This document shows, in pieces, positions 32,498-43,708 of a DNA stretch of 64,000 nucleotides. Source of the stretch: Mesostigma viride (lineage: Eukaryota > Streptophyta > Mesostigmatophyceae > Mesostigmatales > Mesostigmataceae). The notes under the pieces were generated by a model. The model was given only the letters and a program-made list of their open reading frames with translations, had not been told where the DNA came from and ran no database searches. The position numbers and the translations under genes were made by a program. Numbering within the stretch: position 1 is the first letter of the stretch; each line of letters opens with the position of its first letter. The stretch is taken from contig RPFO01000153.1 of NCBI GenBank assembly GCA_009746045.1, positions 62,001 through 126,000 of the forward strand, in the 5' to 3' direction.

Positions 32498-33367
32498 GGG
32501 GCGGCAAGTGGGTGTGCGCCGGGCAAGGGGAGGAGTGAGAGGGAGCATGGCTGGTGTGGGCGCATGCGGGAAGTGAGGGTAAGCGAGGGAGCCGAGCAGG
32601 CGGGCGCCATGTGAGGGGGAGAGCCACCAATCTACCACAAATGCGATGTGGATGGATTGCCAGAAGGGAGAATGCCAGATGGTGGCAGCAGGGGTGTCTG
32701 CAAGAAGGGGGGGGAGAGCCGCCGGTCTGCCGCATGGGAATGAAGCAGAGCTGCCCACGCTGTGTCATATTGACGGCCCTAAGAGATGCGTTAACCTCCC
32801 ACTGAATAAGTCGCGTGGGTAGGCATGCTGGCAGGTACCAGCGATGAAGTGGTGGGAGAACAAAATGTCTGGCATTCTTCACGAGGCAGCTGGTTGATGG
32901 CTCACGGTAAGCAGCAGAACCAGGGACATGGTGGCATCTGAAGAAGTGTTGGAACCAATAGCACAACTCAAACACTATATCTAAATAATACTGTGCGCTT
33001 CTGCCCTTGGTTGCTGTTCATAGGGATTTTAGCCCACCCCCTACCCACCCTAACAGGGAGCAGCACTATCATGAAACATATTATGGGTGGTACAGTATTC
33101 TTAGTCACTATTTTTTTTAATCTACAATTTATTTGAGAGGGTGCGTTGCTCAATATTTGTAATTCATGCATGCTTACTAACAACAACATATATGTGGTTT
33201 CCACTATAAAGGGCTAACAATAGCTTGCATGCATGCACCTCCACGTACAGATTCTCAACGCACTTGGTATCAGCGCAACAGATCAGATGTAGAGCTTTTC
33301 TGCAGTCATGTACAGGCATGGATTTCCAAGGCAATGAGACCCTACATGTAACTTCAAGCATGCAGTC
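32498..33367. other. Intergenic, no gene recognised
   Basis: 3' flank of the chalcone-isomerase-like gene. The only TGTAA on the plus strand is about 650 bp past the stop. No repeats or RNA genes seen. Confidence 0.45.
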
Positions 33368-33377
33368 ATACGCGGCA

Positions 33378-34027
33378 GGGTTTTCCAAGCATAGGTCATT
33401 AGAGTCTTTGTGTCAGGGTATGCCTCGCATTTCGGACGAGATTAGGCAGCGTAGGATATATAGCATTTGTAGGACATCTTGCTCGCACCAGCCAGGTTGA
33501 CACCGCCCTTGGGCTGGCCGGCCCCAAACGGCTTGGCCAACCAGGGCGGCATATTCTGACCTGGCCTGGCCCCAAGGACATTCCCAAAAGGGTAGGGAAA
33601 CATGCCATGAACTACATCAAGGTGTTGCTGGCCGACCTATTGGTCCCAGCCCAGTTTGAACACCGCATCCACTCTCTCTCCCTTCTTTGGACTGCCATGC
33701 AGAACAAGACGCGGCACCTGGCAGAAGATTGTTACAATTGTCAAGGCTCACACGCCAGCCCCTGTGGGCAAGCCACCTCCCCCCAAGCGGAGGAGGCGTT
33801 TTGATGAGTACTGTAGTTAGGATTTTCTAGACTATATAGCTTAGAGTAGCATAGTACTCCGTGGCATGCCTTTGCGCATGACACGCAAGTACTTACTTAC
33901 TTAGCTTAGCTTAGCTTAGAGTTAGGTTACTTCGATTACGCGGCTTCCTCCACTCCACTCATCCATCATGGAATATGTGCTACATGATCTCCCAACGGAG
34001 GCATGTTATAATATAATTTAATTTTTA
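33378..34027 (+). mobile_element. LINE family A, 5'-truncated copy with 10-bp target duplication
   Basis: 650 bp flanked by ATACGCGGCA at 33368-33377 and 34028-34037. It aligns with 8680-9233 of the first family A copy, starting GGGTTTTCCAAGCATAGG, and ends CTCCCAACGGAGGCATGTTATAA plus an AATTT tail. Its coding remnants are frameshifted. Confidence 0.87.
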
Positions 34028-34524
34028 ATACGCGGCATACATACATGCACAGTGATTTGATAGCTACATGCTGTGCACACGCATTGTACTTCAGTCATCG
34101 CCGCCATATCAAGGAGACAACCATATCAAGGAGACAACCATATATTTCAGAATATATTTCATTCTCCATTGGAAGAACTACGCTAGCTATTAATTAATTA
34201 ATTAATTAGACTCGTGCTCCCGTTGGGGAGTCACGGAGCATTAACCCCGATGGATGGATGGATGGGTGCACACATTCCTACCGGTCTAATCTATCTACAT
34301 TGGCTACATACTACATCTATCTAACAACATTCTAACTACAACATCTATCTAGGCAGCCGCACGCTGCCCTAGGGGGAGCTATCTAGCGTGCCTCCCGCGG
34401 GATTGCACACGCGGGCGCTTCCCCACTGGGGGGGGCTCGTTGTCCTCTATGACCTGGGCCCACTTGGCCTTGTCCATCATCTTCTTCCAAATCACGGAGA
34501 GGCCTAGGCCCCCCATGTCCTCTA

Positions 34525-37500
34525 CTAGCTGTTCTTGAAGGTGCGGGCCTTGCGGCGTCTAACATCACTGGGCCCAGCCCACGTCAGGAGGTGCCGGCCA
34601 GGCTGGGCTGGTCGCAGTCCTGCGGGGGGGCCACGTGAGGTGTCTACCTGGTTGGTGCGAGCTAGGTGCCCTACTAGCTGCAGGCGGCGTTGCTTAATTG
34701 TGCTGGTGATATAGGGCATGCCCTGGTACAGGTCCTCATTGCGGACATGAGCAGCATATCCTACTCTGAAAATGGAACGCAGCATGCTGGTGACCGCGCC
34801 GTCCAGCTTGCGGGCCAGGTCGGCGGTGAGGGTCCACGTCTCGGCGCCATACGTGAGAACAGGAAGGACGAGGACCTTGAACAGGTCCTGTTTCTCGATC
34901 TTGCCCAGGGGCTTGCGCCACAGGGCCCGGTACTGGCGTAAAGCGTGCCAGGCGAGGGAGATGCGGTGGTCCACATCAACCTCGCAGCTAGGGAGCAGGC
35001 TGCCCAGCAGCTTAACGCGGTCCCGATACAGGACTCGAGAGCCGTCTAGGAGATAGAGGGGCGGCGCTGGGTTGGTGAGCCCAACCGCCAGGGCCTCTGT
35101 CTTCTTGCTGACCTCAAGCCCCACTGCACGGGCCTCGAGAGCCAGGCAGTCAAGCCATGTCTGCACGTGCTCAGTGTCCTCGAAGAGGGTGGTGTCGTCT
35201 GCGTAAATGATGTCTGCTAGCCGAATCTCCGTGTCCGCACCGCCATGCCAGAATTTGTTAGCAACCTGCACTCCTGGTTCCCTGCCCACGATGCGGGCAA
35301 ATCGCTTGCGCGCCTGAATCATTACGTATTCGACAACAATAATGAACAGGTAGGGCGACAGCACGCAGCCCTGCCACACACCCTTCTGTAAAGGGCATGG
35401 GGGCGTGGTCCCGTAAGAAGTGCGCACCGAAGTGGTGGACCCTTCATACAGGTTGCGGATGACAGCAATCAGGGGGCGGGGGATCCGGAACAACTCGAGG
35501 ATGTCCCAAAGCGCAGGCCAGAAAACCGAATCGAAGGCTTTGATGAAGTCCACCAGCACAAGGTGCAAAGGGGACTCACCAGGCTGAAGGCGTTGCAGTT
35601 CCTCCACCAGTCGGCGAGTAGCGAAGAGCGCCTGTACTGTGTTGCGACCTGAACGGAAGCCGTGCTGAGTCTCGCTGAGGTGACCGTCCAGGGCCGTGCG
35701 CAGGCGGTTCAGGATGAGCCGCATAAGAAGCTTGAGGGGGGCACTTTGAATGCACACCCCTCTGTAGTTGCCGGGGTCGGCAGGCGACCCCTTGTTCTTG
35801 TACAGCATCGTGCGAAAACTGTGTTGCCAGGCCGCTGGAGGTGGTTGCGACGACAGCAGAAGGCGGTTGCAGATGTCCCGGAAGAGCAGCATAACACCTG
35901 TGTCCTCGAATTCGGCTGCAAGTTTTACAACTGCGGCCGGAATCTCGTCAGAGCCGGTGGCTGCGTCATAACGCAGGCGCTGGACCGCCTCCGTGACCTC
36001 GCGAGAGGTGAAAGGAGGCATGTCAGACGGGTCGCCAAGTGGGCCGACCAGCGGGGGGACTAGGTAGTCCGCCGCTGACCTAGGCGGGGCCGGGGGCCCT
36101 GCGGGGCCGGCCAGGGCGGCCGGGCGGGCGGCGGCGGCTGGGAGCAGGGGTGGGGGCGGCGCAGCTGTCCCCACGACCTCGGCCGTGGCCGTGGCCCAGG
36201 TACGAAGCCGCTTGGCTGGGGCGCCGGGGACGTCGTGGCGGTGGGGCCGGCCGAGGCCGTCCGGGTGCCCGAGGCGCTTGTACCAGAACCAGGCCCCCTT
36301 GCCGTCGTGCTTCTGCTGGCAGCTGCGCAGGTCCTTGACCATCTGCTGAGCATCTGCCTTCTCAGCCTGCTCGTAGGCGGCCCTCAGAGCTGCTTGCAGC
36401 CCAGGTTTGGCGATCGGATCTCTGTTGCGGCGGAGCATCTGCCTGGCGGCGACCACTGTCGGTGCGTGACGGTGGACAGCAAGCTGCCGACGCGGAGGCA
36501 AGGTGGGGAGGGTGCGGGCAGCCAGGCGATACTTGGCGGCGACACCACGGAGGATCACTGAAATATCCCCCGGCGGCGGAATGGCGTGTAACTGCTGTCG
36601 GCTGCCCCCGGCGTCGAATACGGCCAGGAAATCATCCCTGTGCGACATAGCGGCCTGCTCTGCTGCTGACATCTTGTCGGCATCCTTCAGCACAATCCGG
36701 AGCACTTTCAGATCTGGCTGAGGTGCCAGCTGTCGCGACGGTTTCACCCCAGGAAACCGCAATCTGATGCGAGCGAGCACGAGACGATGATCAGATTCCA
36801 CCGTGCTGACAGAATCTTGCAGGACGCGAGCATCGACAACTGAGGGGCGCTGAGCCCGACGTACGCAGACATAATCAAGGCACACCACCCGATCCGACGG
36901 CCCAAAAAAGGTGGCCAGCTGCTCAGCGGGGCGTGCGAAAGAAGCATTGCATGCAACCAGCGCAGATTCTGCCAGCAGATTCGCAAATAAAGGCGTGTTA
37001 CCGTTGGCTGTCGTGTTGGTTGGGGAATACTGAGCGCCCCCAGTGCCAACTGGCAGCGTGGCGTTGGCGTCGAGCAGCATAACCAGGAAGTGCCGAGCTG
37101 GGATGTTGGCCTCCTCCTCCTTGAGGGCGTCGAAGAAGGCCTCACGTTCCGCCTGAGCTCGACCCGCATGTGGTGCATATCCCACGATAACGGTTAGCGT
37201 GTGGTGTGAATGGCCCTCAGTGGCCGAAAAAGTGGCCACTAGCACACGCGGGGACCGCAGCACGATGGACTGGAGCTGCTCTGATGCTGCCGGCGAGCAC
37301 AAGAGGCCCACACCACCTTGGCCCGGCGCGTCGCCGCCACCATAGTGGAACCGCCAGCCTGCCGCAGGTCGTCGACCAGCAGACCGTTGACCGCGTGCTG
37401 AGGGTCAACGGTGCGTCGGTGCTCCTGGACTCCAAGAACAGCGATCTTGTTGTCGGCGCACAGGGCGATCAGCTCGTCGACGCGTTGGCGTGCTGGGGTG

Positions 37501-37538
37501 CCGCCGCTCGTAGAAGGATCTGCAGGGAGGGTGCGCAC
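34525..37538 (-). CDS. LINE ORF2: AP endonuclease and reverse transcriptase
   Basis: The enzyme nicks target DNA and copies the element RNA at the nick. The frame from 37311 to the stop at 34525 gives 928 codons. It holds the rest of the endonuclease (SDHRLVLARIRLRF at ~193-206) and all reverse-transcriptase blocks: QHGFRSGRNT, LVLVDFIKAFDS, KGVWQGCVLSPYLF, YADD (about residue 703) and VLTYGAETWTL. The C-terminus has KQRRLQLVGHLART. The endonuclease start is in another frame (37538 down to ~37380: VRTLPADP, VLGVQEHRR with the catalytic Glu). A frameshift near 37380 therefore splits the nuclease; it may be a real mutation or a sequencing error. Coding similarity extends a little above the ATG (GIASFN before VRTL). 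Confidence 0.88.
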
Positions 37539-37953
37539 GTTAAAACTTGCAATGCCAAGAATGGGCCGTTGCCCTATTAGCGGGGGGGTGGGGGTGGGGG
37601 TGGGGGTGGAGAAGGGTAGTGCTGGAGGTGGGGGTGGGGTGGGGGGGGGGGGGGAGGGGGAGGGTGGCGATTGGGGTTAATGCTTGTCAACGCATGGAGG
37701 CTTTCTTTCAGGACGGATATGCGTCGTCTCCGTCCTGGCTGGGGTCGCCGGCGTGTCGACTGGGCCTCATCCCGCTCAAGGCGGGCTAGGAGGCGTGTGA
37801 GGCTGGTAAATTGGCGGGAAGGTTGACCGTGGCGTGCCTGGCGACCTTGCATCCTGATCATGCTCGCACGGTGCGACATGAGGATGGAAAGGGGCTTGTT
37901 TATAAAGGCTGTGCCCAAAGCCTATTGTACCGCGAGGCCGCGAGGGTGTGCCC

Positions 37954-39301
37954 TTACCGGGCGGCATCCATACCCGGGACGTGCGTAGACGATGATGACG
38001 CAGCTGGGGCGGGCCTGGTACGGCCCGACTTGTGCCGCTTGTTAGGAGCCTGCGCCTCCGTGCGCTGGCCGTTGATGAATAGCACAGGGGTGTCGTGGAC
38101 GAGGCGGACGTAGACCTTCTGGCGGTCGTGCCTGGCCTTGATCGCCACGTCGCTGCCCAGCAGACCATTCTTGATGACGAGCTGGGCCGGTGAGAGGAGG
38201 TCGTCGAGGCTCGGCGCGTTCTTCCCGCCTAGGAGCTTGCGGGCCTGGAGTACCTTCACCTTGCTGGCCACATTCGCAAAGGTCACCCGGATGGGGCCAG
38301 GCTGGCCCGCCATCCAGGCTGCCGACTCAATGCGGATGCGTTCGTTGCCCAGTTGCAGCCTGCCCACGATGAGGCTGTGGTACAGGCGTTGCGCTAGCAT
38401 CAGGTCCGTTTCAGGCTGCTGTGCGACCTGGAAATACCGGACCACTATACTGCGTGAGCGCAGGTCCTCCTCGACCGCAGTCTTGTGGGCTGCAGCCCCC
38501 CTGCGTGCTGCATCTTCCATCAGGTTGGCAATGTCCGTCTGTTTTACCACGTTAGCATAGCTGGTGGTGCAGGGGCTGCTGGCTGGGGAGGTGTGGCCAG
38601 GGCGGCCTTGACCTCGGCAATGCTGGATTGGAGCGCAGCAGTGTCTTGACGGATAGCGGTGGACAAGGTGCCGAGTTGGGCAGCCATGTCTGCGACTTTC
38701 TTATTGAGCTTGTGCAGGTCTGCTGCTTCCGGGGAAGCGTCAGGGGTGTTGGCGGTGCCATGGTCGGCGTCCTCGAAAGCGGCAAAGAGTGCCCGGAGGC
38801 AGGGGGCCTGCGCGTGGCTCAGGAAAACAGAAAGTCGAAGCTCTGGCTCGTCCATGACGGCAAGCTCGTCCACGGAAATGGTCTCGCCAAGCGTGCCAGG
38901 AAAATAGATCGGAGTTTTGTTGTCGTCATGAGGTGCAGGATAGCCCGCGCCTCCTCGGCGGTAAGCGAAAAGAACCGGTGCTCGGCAACAACCTTGCCAG
39001 GCATGAAGTCCGCTGGGTCAAACTCAGCGTCGGCGATGGCGTCGTCGTCGTCGTCGTCAAGGGGGTCGGTCTCACGGGAAACCTCGCTGGAAGAAGGAGC
39101 CGCAGGCGGAGGGATCTGGCTGTCCATCTCGTCGACGGGGCCGGAGCAATGCCGCTTAGACGAAACGTTAATGGCGGCATCAGCAGACGATGGCTGGGTC
39201 GCAATGGTGTCCACAGCATCGACTAGTTGCGTGATGGTATGAGGCGCTGATTCCCCCCCATCGGCGGGGGAGTGGGAGGCGGCTGAAGGTGATTCCGCCA
39301 T
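37954..39301 (-). pseudogene. LINE ORF1 protein, frameshifted
   Basis: Three overlapping minus-strand frames together make one ORF1. 39301-~38930 has an acidic N-terminus (DPLDDDDDDAIADAEFDPAD). 38873-38544 (with in-frame sequence above it) has a coiled coil (LHKLNKKVADMAAQLGTLST). 38550-37954 has the L1-type RNA-binding part (RSIVVRYF, LYHSLIVGRLQLGNERIRIE, PIRVTFANVASKVKVLQARK) and C-terminal domain (PSLDDLLSPAQL ... VLFINGQRTE). Frame changes lie near 38900 and 38550. As written it cannot make one full protein, unless the breaks are sequencing errors. Confidence 0.78.
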
Positions 39302-39523
39302 GGCTACTTTCCGGAAAATACGATCCCTGCCTGCGCTGCGTTTTATGATATTGCGCTAAATCTTGGGCGATGGCGGCTGAAAATTATATCATCGTGTTCG
39401 TCATCAAAAGACGCTTCTACTGCAATTTACCCGACCAAATTTCATGCCCGGATGTAAAAGTTATGAGCATTCTCGGCATCCATAGCTCGCCACACCGTAA
39501 ACGGAGTACTATACGCTAGCTAT

Positions 39524-39969
39524 ACATGCCTGTTGAGGAACTATGCATGCTGTACACGCCTGTTGAGCTAGAACTATGCTACACGCCTGTTGAGGAACTA
39601 TGCTACACACCTGTTTAGGAACTATATATTCATTGAGAATGATAAATTACGGAGGTGAGATTGGCATGCAACATTAGGAAAACCCCCGAAAAGAAGAAGA
39701 ACCCTGAAGAAATTAATAGCAATCGGACACGGACATCCAAGGATCACGCCAGCTGCACAAGGAACAACTAACTACATCACAAAACTACGAAACGCAGCAA
39801 CATCGCTGCCGGCCCACCATGCAGGCCTGGGAGGGATCTAGTCCGCATGGGTCACGACAAAGTCAGCCCGGGGGCGGCGGAATAACGGAACTATCTATGC
39901 ATGCTATACACGCCTGTTCTAGGAACTATATGCTACACGCCCGAGCCGAGCTTAGGCGCTAGGAACTAT
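39524..39969. repeat. 24-bp minisatellite (CTACACGCCTGTTGAGGAACTATG-like), left part
   Basis: Units around GAACTATGCTACACGCC and TGTTGAG run from 39524 to about 39630 and again at 39895-39968. The part between (39640-39890) is unrelated, except for AAAGTCAGCCCG...GCGGCGGA, which recalls the family E repeats at 53300 and 55390. Confidence 0.75.
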
Positions 39970-40346
39970 TAGTTAATTAATTAATTAACTAATTAGGAAC
40001 ATAACTCCGTTGGGAGTACATGTATCACATATCCCTGAGAAGGGGCATATGGCTTTTAATACAAATTCTGGGCTACTTCCTGCAAGGGTGGGAATGTAAG
40101 CTACACTTGCTCTAGGTGCGCCAGGGCACCTGCACCCCCATGATCTATCAAGCTATGCCCAGCTAAGGGGGAGCCTGTCATGGGGGGGAAGATCATCATG
40201 GCTATACAAGAGCTAGGGCATGGCTTCTCAGCAGAGAGCATCTCTCTGCATAGGCATAGCATGGCTAAATTCTTAGTGCAACATCCATGGGAGGTCCCAT
40301 TATAGGCATGGCGTGGCTAAATGTTGAAGGCATCATCCATGGGGAA
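39970..40346 (-). mobile_element. Family C 3' UTR copy inserted in the minisatellite
   Basis: Tail TTAATTAATTAATTAA, ACTCCGTTGGGAG, GGGGCATATGG, CACCTGCACCCCCATG and CAGAGAGCATCTCTCTGC are in the standard order. It is 5'-truncated with no ORF1. GGAACTAT occurs on both sides, consistent with a target duplication within the 24-bp repeat. Confidence 0.75.
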
Positions 40347-40545
40347 CTATATGCTACACGACTGTTGAGGAACCATGCTACACGACTGTTGAGGAACTAT
40401 GCTACACGCCTGTTAAGGAACTACGCTACACGCCTGTTGAGGAACTATGCTACACGCCTGTTGAGGAACTACGCTACACGCCTGTTGAGGATCCATGCTA
40501 CACGCCTGTTGAGGATCCATGCTACACGCCTGTTGATACGAATGT
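40347..40545. repeat. 24-bp minisatellite, right part
   Basis: About eight units of CTGTTGAGG(A/C)(A/T)C(T/C)ATGCTACACG. The unit is a multiple of three, which explains the chance open frame with repeated ATRLLRNY. Confidence 0.9.
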
Positions 40546-40617
40546 AACTTGGGGCCACGAAACATGAGGCACGAGCCAGCTATCTCCAATACATGGACCC
40601 AGTACGCACACCCCCAA

Positions 40618-40785
40618 ATAATTAATTAAAATCGTGCTCCCGTTGGGGAGTCACAGAGCATTAACCCCGATGGATGGATGGATGGATGGATGGATGGATG
40701 GATGGATGGATGGATGGATGGGTGCACACAATCCTACCGGTCTATTCCATCTAGTTACACACAATCCTACAGGTCTATTTTATCT
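40618..40785 (-). mobile_element. LINE family B 3' end with expanded (GGAT)n
   Basis: AATTAATTAAAATCGTGCTCCCG, GGGAGTCACAGAGCATTAACC and CCTACCGGTCTATT match the family B 3' UTR. The short GGAT run found in the full-length element is expanded here to about 12 units (40670-40721). Confidence 0.8.
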
Positions 40786-40803
40786 AGAGTGAGCCAGACC
40801 CTG

Positions 40804-41293
40804 CTAGACTTGGGCTCCAAATTTCATCGAAATAGTTGCATTCATTTCGCCGCTTGGCTGCATTATTAACCTTACCCTCAGCATCGATAAACTCAATAGT
40901 ATGTCGCCGCGTACAAGACGGATGCTGGGCAGCGCGGTGGCCGCAGTCGGAACCTTAATGCTGCCGACGCAGCCACCCGAGGAAATGTCTAGTGCTACAC
41001 CATCACACCATATAGTATCATGCCAGACAACTGTGCAACCGTCGCCCACTGCATCATCGCCAAATGCGGTCGCATCCGGCCAGCGGATCGAGCGATGACT
41101 GCTCCTGCGGGAGCGCCCCGCCAACATGATCAAAAAGCAACCCCATGGGAAGCCGTAGGTCGACGACCGTCCCCGCCTTGCTGTTCCCCTCCACGACCAC
41201 CTCAACCTGAACGATGACTGGTGTTATCCGCTGCTGCTTAATCCTGTGTGTGACTCTCTGGGAATAAAAGACCACACCGAACATCGCCTGCAC
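40804..41293 (-). CDS. Unrecognised protein segments, two frames
   Basis: Read on the minus strand, 41293-41054 encodes [17 protein letters not shown] and [21 protein letters not shown] second frame continues with [40 protein letters not shown] and [11 protein letters not shown]. The last is followed by a donor-like GGTAAGG (about 40878). The alternation of hydrophobic residues looks like real beta-rich coding, but the frame change near 41090 is unexplained (intron or break) and no family is recognised. Confidence 0.3.
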
Positions 41294-42411
41294 CTACGCA
41301 GCCATTTCTTTCCTGATTTTGCATAAATTCTCTTTTGAAGCAGCTTCCCCGCGCCCTCCTCCAACAGGTCATCCAGTGCTCGCTCCTCACGCCGCCTGGT
41401 GGCGAGCTGACAGCACGCTCTCTGCCACCTTCACCTCCACCGGTCCTCACCTTGATCGAAGAATCCGTCCGCTCCATTCTCGAAGAAGCCGAGGAAGGGT
41501 TCACAGCGAGCGGGCAGTCTTAAGAGACTCTTGTGATTCCATTCCCTAGAAGATGTATGTGATGGCATACATTACGTTCGTTATGCCTTACCGTTGACAC
41601 CAACAGGTGATGGGAGACCTGTCGTTCTGTTTCTTTCTGAACGTGCCCCATGGTTGCTGATGGGAGCGCATTGTGTGCGTGGCATCGGCGGCTGGAGAAT
41701 GCAAGTAACAACGTGAGCTTACGGTCACCGCACCGAGCACCGAGCACCGAGAACCCAAACAGTATTGTGCCAAACTGCATTTCACGGCACACACGCGGCA
41801 GGCATTCTGCGAATGGCAAGTTATACGGGTTGCACCCTTCAAGCAAGTTACCAAAACGTGATGTAGGCAGATGTAGCCTTCGGGCCATGGTTAGCGGGAT
41901 ATTTAGAGGTATTCGCTCCAGAGATCCAAGCGGAAACCCAGAAAATCGAGAGGCTTTCAACCCGCTACATTAGTCTCGTGAATTCGCAACTTCGGAAAAT
42001 AGCATTGCAACCGGCGATTGGGGAAATCGATGAATAAAATCACTACCTAATACAATGAAATGGGCCAGGCAACAGGCATGATGAGATATCGCAGTTCGCA
42101 GAGCTTCGCAGACATGGTCGGTATGCAGATATTTCCTAATTTCAGGCTGGCTTCATGAACACTTGAACAATGAACAGGTTGGTACGCATCCAATTTCTAG
42201 ATCATGAATCATCATCATTCTTCAAGGTGTGTAGAGGAATTATAAATTACATTAGGAATTCCCAGCCCGTTGTGCTCATGGATGGAGCCGATCGGTCCCC
42301 GTGGGCCGTGACCCCGTCTACAGAACCTAGGTACAGGAGTCAGGATCCAGGGAAGACCACTACTATCAACTATCAAGTAAAATTTTACTGTACCCTGCTG
42401 TACTTACCGGT
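41294..42411. other. No confident gene
   Basis: A short plus-strand frame (41335-41523, LPRALLQQVIQC ... LTLIEESVRSILEEAEEG) has coding-like composition but no recognisable family and no context, so it is left uncalled. Confidence 0.35.
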
Positions 42412-42428
42412 AAATTTTTACTTCAGTG

Positions 42429-43068
42429 ATGCATCATGCCTGTGCACGCACCCTAGTGAAACCATTGAGCACAGGTTTCTTTACTGTAATCTCCCTGGGG
42501 TTTGGACGTGGCTCATTAACATCTGGGCCGCATGGACGGCATCGCCACCCACTCTCCCAATCAGCGTGCGTACCATCATTTTCGGTATTGCTGGCACACC
42601 AGGGTCCGAGCTTTCAGTTTCCCAAGCAGAATGGATATGGCTACGCACTACTATGCTATACGCGATCTGGACCATACGCAACGAGACAGTCTTTAAGGTC
42701 CGCGAGGAGTATACCCGCGGCGGCGTAGTCCGGCGCTTTATATACCTATGGAATGCGGCTATGCGCCGCTACTGGCTGTTAGCTCAGGAACAACACAGGG
42801 TGTGGGACCCAGGGCCCAATAACGACAAGCCCAGCCCGCTCCAGCTTTTTCATGATCTACTGGGCCGTAATCAGGTATTCACCAGTATGCCTCATGGCGA
42901 CATCACTCAGGTCCAATGGCTTCCCTGGTCTAATAACGGGCCCTATTAGCCTTTCACCTGTCACCGCCACACGTGTGTGTGCCCACCTTCATTAGGATTC
43001 GCTGATACTCATTTCCCCTCTCACCTCTTTGGTCCATAATTGGCTAATAAAATATACCCATTTCCCCG
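42429..43068 (+). mobile_element. 5'-truncated LINE (zf-RVT type) with perfect 17-bp target duplication
   Basis: 640 bp flanked by AAATTTTTACTTCAGTG at 42412-42428 and 43069-43085. It encodes the end of a retroelement protein: SCLCTHPSETIEHRFLYC (the C-x-C...H...C reverse-transcriptase-associated zinc finger), W-rich helices and LYAIWTIRNETVFKVREE, stop at 42949. About 120 bp of 3' UTR ends TAATAAAATATACCCATTTCCCC, with no poly(A) and no AATT tail, unlike families A-D. The open frame upstream to 42170 is host sequence read through by chance. Confidence 0.85.
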
Positions 43069-43085
43069 AAATTTTTACTTCAGTG

Positions 43086-43708
43086 GGCGCACGCACGATG
43101 CCAGCGGTTAACAAGGCGAAAAGGGCAGGGCGCCTGGCAAGGGGCAATAATTATATATTGGCATGAAGACCATGTGAAGACTGTAGTGGGGAGTGGTTGA
43201 ATATTTTAATTTGCTTATCGTCTGCCTACCATCCAGGTTTCCTTTACACCGTTTTGGCATGTAAGGTGCTTTGCCTGATTGGAATAATCGTGTATTTTTG
43301 CCATGCGATGGAAAGGAAACAAATTCCGTCTCTAGAGGCTGAATTCCACTGGCCATGTGTTATTTTCGTCACTATCACGCAGGCTTCGTCAGCGCGGCCG
43401 TGTTTTCTGAACGTTGTAGGATATCTCGTGTTTTTTGCGCAGCGGCCGTTTAGTCAGTTTGAGAACGTGCTTGTCCGCCATAATTTGTTCCGAAGTCCCC
43501 GGCGTAATATGCTCTCTAATTGGCACTCTCGTGCTCCCCCTCAAATTCAAGCCTAACAACACGGTCGCCTTGATTTTAGCAACTTATATACACAGCCGCC
43601 TGTAAAGCCCGACCTGGACGCCATATTCAGAGCTACCTTATAATTGTGTGAGCTAGAAGCATGAGCGAATACTGGTGGCGTATCTGGCGCTCGTAAGGTG
43701 GAGAATCC
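43086..43708. other. Upstream region of the HECT gene
   Basis: No gene recognised. A plus-strand frame (43197-43556) has no coding character. The region should contain the HECT promoter and 5' UTR. Confidence 0.4.

Larger units (their letters stand above)
34191..39511 (-). mobile_element. Full-length LINE, family B, with 12-bp target duplication
   Basis: 5321 bp flanked by TACGCTAGCTAT at 34179-34190 and 39512-39523. On the minus strand it has a ~210-bp 5' UTR, ORF1 (39301-37954, with frameshifts), a C-rich spacer (about 37577-37670), ORF2 (37538-34525) and a 3' UTR of ~330 bp. The 3' UTR contains CCATCCATCCATC, then ACTCCCCAACGGGAGCACGAGT and a (TAAT)n tail. ORF1 resembles L1 ORF1p and ORF2 has an AP endonuclease and a reverse transcriptase with intact YADD. 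It landed inside the 24-bp GAACTATGCTACACGCC minisatellite. Confidence 0.9.

Noticed and set aside
42170-42428. N-terminal 85 codons of the zf-RVT frame
   Set aside because: They lie outside the target duplications, so they are host sequence fused by chance.
43197-43556. 119-codon frame upstream of the HECT gene
   Set aside because: Composition not coding-like and no recognisable domain; probably promoter or 5' flank.
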